From: Trichocoleus sp.
Lineage (GTDB): Bacteria > Cyanobacteriota > Cyanobacteriia > Elainellales > Elainellaceae
Length of the DNA stretch: 64,000 nucleotides
Assembly (NCBI GenBank): GCA_036702865.1
Contig: DATNQD010000059.1
Span: 62,001-126,000 of the forward strand
Reading direction: 5' to 3'
Shown here: positions 1 through 7,278 of the stretch, one piece after another
Numbering within the stretch: the first letter of the stretch is position 1
How the letters are laid out: the number at the start of each line of letters is the position of its first letter
Notes under the pieces: model-generated
Told to the model about the DNA's origin: nothing
Databases searched by the model: none
What the model saw: only the letters and a program-made list of their open reading frames with translations
Position numbers and translations under genes: made by a program

Positions 1-1
1 A

Positions 2-1741
2 GATTATCAGACAGCCTTGCCCGAAAAACCTGACACTGTCACTGGCATCTACCTAGCCTACCTAGATGTGTGGCAACACCACGTCACTGCTTTAGAAGTC
101 CCGGCGCTTCGAGAAGTTGCCTTAGGTGGGGCTGATACAACAACGCGAGTTAAAAATGTTTGGCAGGTCAAACTTCACAGATTGGGAAATAAAGGTTCTG
201 TGAGCGAGAGCGTTAGTGATTATGCCTCTCCAAAGTGGAAGCCTTCCTGGGAATATCCCATCAGTACGGGTAAGTTGACGGTTGATACGACGCAGACCGA
301 AGCAATTGTAGAAAACCAGCTTTACCGAATCGAAATTCATCAAGGCAATGCAGCGAAAGCGAATCAAACGGTTACGTTTAAGTGGTCGCAAGATAATGGG
401 GCGATCGCAGCTCAGGTCGAATCGATCGATAAAGATAACAACATCACTATCAGAAATGCCGGACGAGATACTCAGTTAGCGTTTCCGATCGGGCAGTTAA
501 TTGAGTGCAGTCATGAAACACTTACCTTACTGGGTCAACCCGGAATACTGGCAACCGTACAGGGAGTTCAGGGCGATCGGCTCACTGTAAAGTGCAAAAC
601 TGCTGATGATGAAAAGGCTCTGGAGGGTCTAAAGGATCGCAAGGATCTCATTATCCGTCGATGGGATTCTAGCGGTGCGATTGAGATTGGCGATCAAGCA
701 CATCAGCTAAAACAAGGCATTACAGTAAAGTTTGGATCGGGCAAGTATAAGACAGGTGATTACTGGCTGATTACATCGCGTGCTTTAACAGGAAGTATTG
801 AATGGTCTCCTGATCCTCACGACGTGACATGGCACCACTACTGTAGTTTGGCTCTACTAGAACGGACGAATACTCAGTTCTCCGTCTTAGCCGATTGTCG
901 CTCCATCTTCAAACCCATCACCTCTGGACTTGTCAGTAAAGCAGGCGATCGAATGACGGGATCTTTGACGATCGATAAGGATCTTTATGTCATGGGTAAT
1001 GTTGGTGTTGGGACTTCAGAGCCCGATACTTATGCGCCTGCTAGATTAACGGTAAAGTCAAAAAATAATAATGGTGGCAGTAAAACTGTACATACGGCTA
1101 CTCCTGAATCTGTTCTGGCACTCGTCCGTGATGGCGTTCAAGGCTGGTCGTGGCAGAATATTGTTGACTTTAGACTTGGTAGATATGATGACGGTTTTCA
1201 TGATTATGATGCTCAAGATCCTGGCAAAAAGGCAGGAAACCGTACTCTACGACCCCGAACACAACTAGATATAGTATTAACCAACGGAAACTTGAACATT
1301 GAATCAGAAAGATACACCAATGTAATGACTTTGCGATCGAATGGCAATGTTGGTATTGGTACGACATCACCGAAAGCAACTCTGGATGTAAATGGCTCTC
1401 TTCAAACAAAGTTGTTTGGAACATGGAAAGTAGGAAGTAAACCTAATGGTGTTCTTGTTATCACAATTGGAGAGGACTCTTATTATAATGTAATCCCCCT
1501 GAACCCAAGCGGAAGCGGAGTACAAAGGATAGAGTTGGTTGTACCTACTGGAAGCAATAGGGCTAATTGGATAGCAACATATTTGTTTACCCAAAACAAT
1601 ATTAGTGGATTAATTAAGGAACCTGGAGTTGCTACGAATGAAATAACTTCTGGATCAATAACTTTACAACCAAGGGGACCAGTACTAATTGTCGTATACT
1701 ATTTGTCACCAGCTGATATCGGTGCAGGCTTCATAGGATAA
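2..1741 (+). CDS. DUF6519-type protein with tail-fibre-like C-terminus (5' partial)
   Basis: The reading frame is open to the left edge of the window, so the start is missing; a TTG at 17 is not a credible start because conserved sequence continues upstream of it. The first 60 residues (TYLAYLDVWQ-like segment, then ALREVALGG and VWQVK) match my memory of the DUF6519 family, found in phage-like or contractile-injection gene sets. From about residue 310 the protein shows two 'GNVGIGT' segments (near 1000-1020 and 1345-1365), typical of fibre or adhesin shafts. No S74 chaperone domain is visible. Role in a tail-like structure is inference. The small coiled-coil gene at 1817 follows in the same direction. 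Confidence 0.7.
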   Translation, partial: DYQTALPEKPDTVTGIYLAYLDVWQHHVTALEVPALREVALGGADTTTRVKNVWQVKLHRLGNKGSVSESVSDYASPKWKPSWEYPISTGKLTVDTTQTEAIVENQLYRIEIHQGNAAKANQTVTFKWSQDNGAIAAQVESIDKDNNITIRNAGRDTQLAFPIGQLIECSHETLTLLGQPGILATVQGVQGDRLTVKCKTADDEKALEGLKDRKDLIIRRWDSSGAIEIGDQAHQLKQGITVKFGSGKYKTGDYWLITSRALTGSIEWSPDPHDVTWHHYCSLALLERTNTQFSVLADCRSIFKPITSGLVSKAGDRMTGSLTIDKDLYVMGNVGVGTSEPDTYAPARLTVKSKNNNGGSKTVHTATPESVLALVRDGVQGWSWQNIVDFRLGRYDDGFHDYDAQDPGKKAGNRTLRPRTQLDIVLTNGNLNIESERYTNVMTLRSNGNVGIGTTSPKATLDVNGSLQTKLFGTWKVGSKPNGVLVITIGEDSYYNVIPLNPSGSGVQRIELVVPTGSNRANWIATYLFTQNNISGLIKEPGVATNEITSGSITLQPRGPVLIVVYYLSPADIGAGFIG

Positions 1742-1816
1742 GAAATTACAAAATTTTTTATAAGAAATCTTCATAAGTTATATAAGCATCTTTATCAATT
1801 AACTTTAATATTAAAG

Positions 1817-2059
1817 ATGACAAATGGAATGCAAGAAAGACTTCAGCAGCGACTACAAAACCTTAAATCTGAATTTGAAGAAGGTCAAAAGATATTGACA
1901 GAGTTAGAAGCCAAACAAGCCAATTTACGGGAAACATTGCTTCGCATTAGTGGGGCTATTCAGGTATTAGAAGAAGTCTTGAGCGAAACACCTGAAGAGA
2001 ACGGTTCCTCACCTGCTACTTTCGATTCAGATCCAAGTTCGATCGCCTCTTTCCAATAG
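1817..2059 (+). CDS. Small coiled-coil protein, unknown function
   Basis: An 80-residue acidic protein. Residues 5-60 form a strongly heptad-like helix rich in Glu, Gln, Leu and Lys (LQQRLQNLKSEF, ILTELEAKQANL), followed by a disordered Ser/Pro/Asp tail. It lies 75 bp after the DUF6519-type gene on the same strand and may be co-expressed with it. It has no cysteines or catalytic motif. I do not recognise a named family; it could be an assembly or chaperone partner of the fibre-like protein. ATG start; the spacer before it is AT-rich without a strong Shine-Dalgarno. Confidence 0.55.
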   Translation: MTNGMQERLQQRLQNLKSEFEEGQKILTELEAKQANLRETLLRISGAIQVLEEVLSETPEENGSSPATFDSDPSSIASFQ

Positions 2060-2081
2060 GCAGATGTGCTGACGTTATGGC

Positions 2082-2098
2082 TAGGGCGATCGTCCCTA
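2082..2098. repeat. Near-palindromic GC hairpin between convergent genes
   Basis: TAGGG-CGATCGT-CCCTA is an inverted repeat with a 5-bp stem around a HIP1-like core. It sits in the 62-bp gap between the coiled-coil gene and the oppositely oriented Mn exporter. It may act as a bidirectional terminator or be one of the short dispersed hairpins common in cyanobacterial genomes. No T-tract follows on either strand. Confidence 0.35.
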
Positions 2099-2121
2099 CG
2101 AAGAAAAGCCTATTAAAGTAA

Positions 2122-2760
2122 TCACTGTAAGAGTTTTGTACTGCTGATCGTCGCAAACACTAAAAACAGTGCGCCGCCGATCGCCGTAATTGTGCGCTCA
2201 GAGAGACGACCACAAACAAGTTTGCCGCATTGAACAGCAATGAATGCACAAACCGCGTGACCCAAGACTGCTCCAAGCGTTACTCCAAACGGGTGGTTGG
2301 CAGCAGCCAACGCGATCGTTGTGAACTGTGTTCGATCGCCCCACTCAGCAATGAAGGTTAGCCCAAACGCCTGACTCACAATTGCGGCAGCCCGATTGCC
2401 TCTTCCTCTCCCTCTTTTGGCAAGCCTGGCTTCTGCTTCCAGCACAGTTTCGGCGGCTTCTTCCTGTTCTTCCAGGTTGGGCTTTGCAGCAGACATCTGG
2501 CTTGCGTCGTACAGTAGCTTCAACCCAAAACCCAAAAACAGCAGCATTTCTGCCCAGCGAACATAGATGTCGGGAAAGAAGGAAGCGACCTGACCAATCA
2601 AAACTGAAATCACAGTCATGGCTGCAAGCGCCATAGTTGCTCCCAGGAAGACCAGCCTTGGGGGATGACGCATTGCCAAAATTGCAGAGATAAAAAATGT
2701 TTTATCCCCTAGCTCAGAAATTGTAATTAGCAACAAACCTGCTGTGAATCCGGCTAACAT
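2122..2760 (-). CDS. mnx: UPF0016/GDT1 family manganese exporter (Mnx/PAM71-like)
   Basis: A membrane protein of about 212 residues with the two signature motifs of the GDT1/TMEM165 family: ELGDKTFF near residue 17 and EWGDRTQF near residue 140, each starting a three-helix half, joined by a charged Arg/Gly linker. In cyanobacteria and plastids this family moves Mn2+ out of the cytoplasm or into the thylakoid lumen. I chose the ATG at 2760 over a TTG at 2766 because GAGGAG (minus strand, 2769-2774) lies 8 nt before it. A yybP-ykoY Mn riboswitch lies immediately upstream, which independently supports Mn as the substrate. The gene symbol follows the Synechocystis homologue. Confidence 0.88.
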   Translation of the reverse strand: MLAGFTAGLLLITISELGDKTFFISAILAMRHPPRLVFLGATMALAAMTVISVLIGQVASFFPDIYVRWAEMLLFLGFGLKLLYDASQMSAAKPNLEEQEEAAETVLEAEARLAKRGRGRGNRAAAIVSQAFGLTFIAEWGDRTQFTTIALAAANHPFGVTLGAVLGHAVCAFIAVQCGKLVCGRLSERTITAIGGALFLVFATISSTKLLQ

Positions 2761-2766
2761 CCTCAA

Positions 2767-2847
2767 GGCTCCTCAAATCGGCTTAACTCCGATGGAGCTT
2801 GATGAGGATAAAACACTCCACCAAGCTCACATCAGATCTGTGAACTC
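2767..2847 (-). promoter_or_regulatory. Expression platform with Shine-Dalgarno sequestering helix
   Basis: On the minus strand TCCTCA (2803-2808) is exactly complementary to TGAGGA (2770-2775), which contains part of the Shine-Dalgarno GAGGAG. The loop holds a further CTCC/GGAG hairpin. Sequestering would block translation; Mn binding upstream could release it. No poly-U terminator is visible, so translational control is favoured over transcriptional control. This is inferred from complementarity only. Confidence 0.5.
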
Positions 2848-3026
2848 AGTGAAGGTCTCGCTTGCAAAAAGCTTTTAGCAGGAACAGTCAACCTAAAGTG
2901 ACTGAGAGCTATTCGCTCAATTGTTACCTAAGCCAGGCTCATCACCAGTATGTTGACTTAGGTAGGCTGGCTCCAAACAGCGGCGAATGATTCGCACGCA
3001 AGAGCAGCAGCTACTCCCCTTCATTC
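2848..3026 (-). promoter_or_regulatory. yybP-ykoY manganese riboswitch
   Basis: Read on the minus strand, the leader of the Mn exporter contains AAGGGGAGTAGC (3010-3021) at its 5' side, GTCAACATACTGG in the middle (2943-2955) and GCGAGACCTTCACTG (2848-2862) at its 3' side. These match my memory of the conserved yybP-ykoY blocks. TGAAGG at 3018-3023 pairs with CCTTCA at 2850-2855 to close P1. The span is longer than minimal versions because of an extended internal helix. The family senses Mn2+ and usually activates Mn efflux genes, as found here. Confidence 0.88.
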
Positions 3027-3064
3027 CCTTCATGCTAGGTTTCCTTGCAATAAATGTCAATAGT

Positions 3065-3835
3065 TCAACCTTGAGGCAGATAACTCCCTTTGTGATAAGT
3101 CCAAGCAATCCCTTCTGGATCGATCGTCCTTGTCCATTCTCCAAACCCCAGCTCGCGCTTTTTACGGCGAATCACCTTCTTGCTGACCTGCAACCGTCGA
3201 GAGAGTTGGCTGGCAGATAAAACAGTAGTTGAGGGGAAGGGATCATCTAGCAGTTCTAGATAAGCATCCCAGAAGAGAAACAGGCTGATAAAGAACAAAA
3301 ACAAAACAGATTCTGGGCGTTTTAAGATGTCCGGCTGTTCTGTTGGAGTCTCCGGAATTGCAGGATTTATCTCCTGATCACCCAAGAGATCACTCTCAAA
3401 CGGAGAGGACTCAGCCTGAGAATTGGTCGATACAGATGAATCAGGAATGACAGATTCTGGGAAAACGGGTGGGGGTTGAGTCACGCTATTCCTCCGAGAT
3501 AGGGGCGAATCGAATAGGGGACGAAGTTGGACGGTTTGTCGCCAGTCTAGCTGTCGATGCCCTCGCTGCCGACAATAAACCATCAGAGTTTGGAGTGATT
3601 CTACGTTCAGGATGCGTAAACTGCTTCGCACAAAGGATACGGTCGTGTTTGGGTTAAGGCTTTGGTTTGCCTCTAGCAGAACGTGGAGACAATGCCCCTG
3701 TCGCTGCACCCTGGCTTTAATGCCCTGAGGTCGGGTGGAGTAGTTCAGCAGTGTACCAATTGCGATCGGATGTCCCTGTTTAGCAAGTTTTAGAATCTCC
3801 TGGGGAGACATAGCATCACCCTGAGCGTAGATCAT
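3065..3835 (-). CDS. Conserved cyanobacterial protein with C-terminal DNA-binding-like domain
   Basis: A 256-residue protein. Residues 10-110 resemble a domain I recall from many cyanobacterial proteins of unknown function (ILKLAKQGHPIAIGTLLN, then a strand-rich part). A Pro/Ser-rich linker follows, then a hydrophobic FLFFISLFLFW stretch near residue 185, and a basic C-terminus with a helix-turn-helix look (LSASQLSRRLQVSKKVIRRK). It may be membrane-tethered with a nucleic-acid-binding end; this is inference. Its stop lies about 40 bp from the 5' end of the Mn riboswitch, so readthrough into the exporter leader is possible. An internal Met at codon 9 is an alternative start. Confidence 0.65.
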   Translation of the reverse strand: MIYAQGDAMSPQEILKLAKQGHPIAIGTLLNYSTRPQGIKARVQRQGHCLHVLLEANQSLNPNTTVSFVRSSLRILNVESLQTLMVYCRQRGHRQLDWRQTVQLRPLFDSPLSRRNSVTQPPPVFPESVIPDSSVSTNSQAESSPFESDLLGDQEINPAIPETPTEQPDILKRPESVLFLFFISLFLFWDAYLELLDDPFPSTTVLSASQLSRRLQVSKKVIRRKKRELGFGEWTRTIDPEGIAWTYHKGSYLPQG

Positions 3836-3982
3836 AGAAGGTCAGGTGAAAGATAGAGCAGTTGTCCTCTTCCCACAAGGATAAAGGATGAGGGGAGCCA
3901 GGATGAATGATGAAAGGTGAAGGATAAATAAGAGTTTTAAGGTTTTTGTGATAAATTTCCCAACAACATAGAACAAGGCTTA

Positions 3983-4978
3983 CTAACTCGTGCCACCCTG
4001 AAGCAGAATCGCGATGGCATTGATCACGGTTTGAGCAGACCCGCTGAAAAAGCTGCGATCGATGGTATCAATCGTATCGGTGGGCTGGTGATAGTGAGGA
4101 TTGCGGAAATTCGCGGTATCTGTAACCAAAACGGCTCCAATTCCTGCCCGCCAGAAAGGAGCATGGTCGCTTCGCACCAGATCAGGCGTAAAACCGCCAA
4201 AGGTTGGAATAGAGAGCGACAAAATTTGGGGCAGTCCGGGCTGATTGGCATCGGTAAAACTGTCTGTGAGAGCGGGATGCCCTTGGTCGCCAATAACGGC
4301 TAGAAAGTTGCCGCGATCGTTGGGAGGTTTGACTGGCAACACCGAGGGATAGGTCTGACAGCCCGGCTCATTGCAGCGATAGCCCAGCATATCCATGATG
4401 ACCGCTCCCTGGAGTTTTGCTGGTTCTTCCAGTTGTTCAACGTAGGCTATGCTGCCCAAAAGCCCTTTCTCTTCTGCATCAAAGAAAACGACGCGCAATG
4501 TCCGAAGGGTCTGCTCTTTCTGAAACAGCCTTGCTGCCTCTAGAGTCGTAGCAACAGCGGTTGCATTATCATCGGCTCCGGGGGATGATTCTACGCTGTC
4601 GTAGTGTGCACCGAGGAGAATGACGCTGCCATTTGGATCAGTTCCGGGGCGATCGGCATAGATATTGATGCCATTCTCAAACCTCTGCATTTGCGGTTTC
4701 CAGCCTGCCGCTTCTAGCTGCTCTAGAATGTAGCGACGAGCAAGTTGGCGATCGGCTTCTGCGGAGCGTGGAAAGGAGAGATTCTTGAGATCAGACAGCA
4801 GGCGATCGGCGTTCACAGGCGGAAAAGAGATGGGCGTATCGCTAAAAACCTCTACAGGCTGCGGATAGCTTGCCGGAATCATTTGGGGAAAGTGCTGAAC
4901 GTGCCGCCAGTTCCAACTCAACAAGATGCCCAGTAAGGTGATCAAAAATAGGAGCAGCGTAATCCATTGCCGTTTCAT
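3983..4978 (-). CDS. M28-family zinc metallopeptidase, membrane-anchored or secreted
   Basis: A 331-residue protein with an N-terminal hydrophobic helix (residues 5-24) acting as signal anchor. The M28 zinc site is complete by eye: GAHYDSV near residue 124 (His ligand), GADDNATA near 136 (bridging Asp), FDAEEKGLLGS near 168 (catalytic Glu and ligand Glu), DMLGY near 195 and a late His in NPHYHQPTDTID near 295. Family members are aminopeptidases or carboxypeptidases (PepS, glutaminyl-cyclase-like folds); substrate unknown. Likely periplasmic. Short direct repeats lie just upstream of its start. Confidence 0.85.
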   Translation of the reverse strand: MKRQWITLLLFLITLLGILLSWNWRHVQHFPQMIPASYPQPVEVFSDTPISFPPVNADRLLSDLKNLSFPRSAEADRQLARRYILEQLEAAGWKPQMQRFENGINIYADRPGTDPNGSVILLGAHYDSVESSPGADDNATAVATTLEAARLFQKEQTLRTLRVVFFDAEEKGLLGSIAYVEQLEEPAKLQGAVIMDMLGYRCNEPGCQTYPSVLPVKPPNDRGNFLAVIGDQGHPALTDSFTDANQPGLPQILSLSIPTFGGFTPDLVRSDHAPFWRAGIGAVLVTDTANFRNPHYHQPTDTIDTIDRSFFSGSAQTVINAIAILLQGGTS

Positions 4979-4988
4979 CTCTACCCTC

Positions 4989-5028
4989 GCTGACTGATCT
5001 GAGCTGACTGATCTGTGCCTGATCTGAT
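4989..5028. repeat. Short tandem repeat, 14-bp period
   Basis: GCTGACTGATCTG occurs at 4989-5001 and again at 5003-5015, followed by a degenerate third copy (GCCTGATCTGAT). It lies within the leader of the M28 peptidase gene. It may be slippage or an operator; no function is evident. Confidence 0.6.
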
Positions 5029-5107
5029 AGGTACAACGATCGACATCAGGACAGACTTCTAGTTTAAAGGCGAAAGTAAAGACGCTGGGGTGGACTTGTG
5101 ACTCTGG

Positions 5108-5557
5108 TTATTCGTTAGAGAAAGCACTTTGAAAAAGCAGTTTGATGACCTCGGCTGCGGCTCGAAAGCCTCCATCAAAATAAATAGCGCCGACGATCGC
5201 TTGCAGGGTTGCCGCTAAGACTTCTGGCTTGTCGTAGAATTTTTGCTGTTTTTCGCTGGTGCTGAGTTTAATAAAAATATCAATTTCTTGCGTGCGGCTG
5301 ATTTGAGCCAAATTCTCAAGTGTGACTAGCTCATGCAGCCAGTGAGTAATTTCTGAGGACGAAGTGTAACCATAACGGATGAGTAATTCTGTCACAACTG
5401 TTTGGATCAATCGATCGCCTAAGCCGATGTAAACATCCTGGTCTTCGCAAAATTGACCGTTATTTTGTTGTTCTACAGCATATTCTGTTGTGGTTAATGC
5501 GCGTTTCAGTAAATCTTTATCAAAAAAGAAATAGCCTAAGTTTTTCTCAATCGTCAT
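5108..5557 (-). CDS. RNase III-domain protein, probably catalytically inactive
   Basis: A 149-residue single RNase III fold without a double-stranded-RNA-binding domain. Overall pattern fits: FFFDKDLLKRALT at the start, a LGDRLIQ segment and AIVGAIYFDGGFRAA near the end. Of the four acidic residues that bind metal in RNase III, only Asp48 (LGD) is kept. The Glu of the EFLGD motif is Ile44, and the Asp and Glu of the ADVFEA motif are Ala116 and Gln119. Mini-III enzymes also need the Glu at the Gln119 position. It is the last gene of a four-gene minus-strand cluster, 39 bp after its upstream neighbour. It may bind RNA or scaffold a complex. Confidence 0.75.
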   Translation of the reverse strand: MTIEKNLGYFFFDKDLLKRALTTTEYAVEQQNNGQFCEDQDVYIGLGDRLIQTVVTELLIRYGYTSSSEITHWLHELVTLENLAQISRTQEIDIFIKLSTSEKQQKFYDKPEVLAATLQAIVGAIYFDGGFRAAAEVIKLLFQSAFSNE

Positions 5558-5596
5558 TCTGTGTTAGCTGATGAGGGTTGGCACAGGCAATCTTGT

Positions 5597-6010
5597 TTAA
5601 TCATACAAATCACGAATCTCGATCGCACTTTTGAGCCGTGTCAGCGTGGTTGGAATGAAGGTAAAGCGGCGTTTGGTACTGTTGACGATCGGTTGGGGCA
5701 GGGCTTCGAGCGGCGAGAGGTGCAATTTGTAGTAACGGTTTTGGCTTTTGGGGTTGTTTGGTTCGTCTGGAAAGAGGGCAGCCCGATCGACTGTTTCAAT
5801 CTTCAAGACTTTTGCGTAAGCGTGGATGGCAAAGGCTGCGTTCTCAAAAACTCTGGTTTGATAAAACGCTAACCATTGCGGCGACCAATTGGCTTTGAGA
5901 TATTTTTCGACGCTCTCGATCGGGATGCGATACCAATGCTGCTCACAGGCAATCTGCATGTCCTGTTTGTTGTTTATCGTGACAACGAGTGTATCCAACG
6001 AGCGGGTCAT
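5597..6010 (-). CDS. Conserved protein of unknown function
   Basis: A 137-residue protein with recognisable conserved blocks: HWYRIPIE near residue 25, WLAFYQTRVF near 45, a central AIHAYAKVLKIE, LFPDEPNNPKSQNRYYKL near 79-96 and RRFTFIPTTLTRL near 113-125. I recall this arrangement in uncharacterised proteins of cyanobacteria and Chloroflexi, sometimes joined to nuclease domains, but cannot name a function. It is in the middle of the 5108-7146 cluster, with gaps of 39 and 46 bp to its neighbours, so co-transcription is likely. Confidence 0.7.
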   Translation of the reverse strand: MTRSLDTLVVTINNKQDMQIACEQHWYRIPIESVEKYLKANWSPQWLAFYQTRVFENAAFAIHAYAKVLKIETVDRAALFPDEPNNPKSQNRYYKLHLSPLEALPQPIVNSTKRRFTFIPTTLTRLKSAIEIRDLYD

Positions 6011-6056
6011 CAGCGTATTGGCGAGTCAATCATGATTGCTTTTAGCGTTCCCAGTT

Positions 6057-6629
6057 CTAATCGCAAAACAAAGAGCGGGCAGCAGAATCATAGGCTCCTT
6101 GCCAGGGTCCGATCGGGCGATCGGGCAGTTGTTTCGTCTGCGTTTCTGTTTTGTAAACTGTGAATCCGCGTGCTTGATAGTTTGCCAAAGCATATGCTCC
6201 ATCCAGGCTACAGGTGTGCACCCAGACGCGATCGGCGTTCATATTCCAGGCTTTTTCAATGCCGACACTCAGTAAATGTCCGCCTAACCGTTTGCCCATG
6301 AAGGGCTTGAGGATGCCAAAGTAGGCAATTTCTACCTGCCGATTGGGCTGTGCTTCCAGTTCGACATAGCCTGCTGGTGTACCAGACACATAAGCAACCC
6401 AGGTTTGCACTTCAGGACGATCGAGATATTGCATCCAGCGCTCGAATGTCCAACTGAGGCGATCGAGCCAGTACCAATCTCCGCCCACACTGGTATAAAG
6501 AAAGCGGCTCAATTCAGGTGAGGGAATTTTAGCTTGTTCAATCCGCAAATCAGCAATGTTTGAATTTACCGATCGAAGCTGCTGGCGATCGAGCATTTCC
6601 AAATACCAGATGGTGATTTGAGTCAGCAT
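6057..6629 (-). CDS. GNAT-family N-acetyltransferase
   Basis: A 190-residue protein. The acetyl-CoA-binding motif A region is visible as VEIAYFGILKPFMGKRLG (about residues 105-122), with AGYVELE before it and a motif-B-like segment (VWVHTCSLDGAYALANYQARGF) after it. The GNAT fold transfers an acetyl group from acetyl-CoA to an amine; the substrate is unknown. It lies second in the minus-strand cluster. A downstream Met (codon 12) is an alternative start; neither has a strong ribosome-binding site. Confidence 0.82.
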   Translation of the reverse strand: MLTQITIWYLEMLDRQQLRSVNSNIADLRIEQAKIPSPELSRFLYTSVGGDWYWLDRLSWTFERWMQYLDRPEVQTWVAYVSGTPAGYVELEAQPNRQVEIAYFGILKPFMGKRLGGHLLSVGIEKAWNMNADRVWVHTCSLDGAYALANYQARGFTVYKTETQTKQLPDRPIGPWQGAYDSAARSLFCD

Positions 6630-6687
6630 AGAAGGAACGAAAAATAGAAAAGAACGCCGAGAAGGTTATTGACCTCACAAGAGATGC

Positions 6688-7146
6688 CTACTCCTCTCTC
6701 CCTCCTACCCCCTGCTCTCTGGATGTCCCATTGCGATCGAGTCCCTGTTTAATCCAGTTGAGGCACTGGGTTTCGCTGCGGAAGATTTTAGGAGCGGCAA
6801 TGTTGGTCAGCCCTTGAGGGGGATAGTGGTCGTAAAAGCACTTGTCGCCCTGACGGTAGAGAATGATCAGGTTGTGACGGTAGGTGTAGCGATTTTTGAA
6901 GTCATTGTCTTGTTTTCGAATGTCAGAATGTTCGTTCAGATGATCCTGAGCGATCCCCACAATGCCATCAATGCTGGCTGAGTGAAGTTGAGCAGGGTTA
7001 TCGGCTCTGTGATATTTGCCGCGATGCCCTAATTCTGAGAGGAGTTTGTAGGAATAGATTGACTGGGTTTCGATCGCACCAGACACATAAGGAATAATCA
7101 GATAGCCCCGATGAGCAACGGAATATTCGTAAAGGAGCCGATCCAT
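6688..7146 (-). CDS. Conserved hypothetical protein
   Basis: A 152-residue soluble protein, rich in Tyr, His and Arg, with no signal peptide or membrane segment. Visible blocks include the N-terminal YSVAHRGYLIIPYVSGAIET, a YSYKLLSELGHRGKYHRAD segment and FYDHYPPQGLTNIAAPKIF near the end. I do not recognise a family. It is the first gene of the four-gene cluster running to 5108 and lies 132 bp downstream of the ABC exporter gene on the same strand. Confidence 0.6.
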   Translation of the reverse strand: MDRLLYEYSVAHRGYLIIPYVSGAIETQSIYSYKLLSELGHRGKYHRADNPAQLHSASIDGIVGIAQDHLNEHSDIRKQDNDFKNRYTYRHNLIILYRQGDKCFYDHYPPQGLTNIAAPKIFRSETQCLNWIKQGLDRNGTSREQGVGGREE

Positions 7147-7278
7147 CGCGCACCAGCCTCACTTGCAGCGTTCTCTAGCATTATTATCTCGAATCCTGTA
7201 ACCTATCTCTCAACTGATTGCAAAGGATTGCTAGCAATCATAAGCGATCGAGTTCTAGATGGAGGGAATAGAGCCGCT

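Noticed and set aside
4989-5028. Direct repeats considered as a CRISPR array
   Set aside because: Units are about 14 bp and adjacent without spacers.
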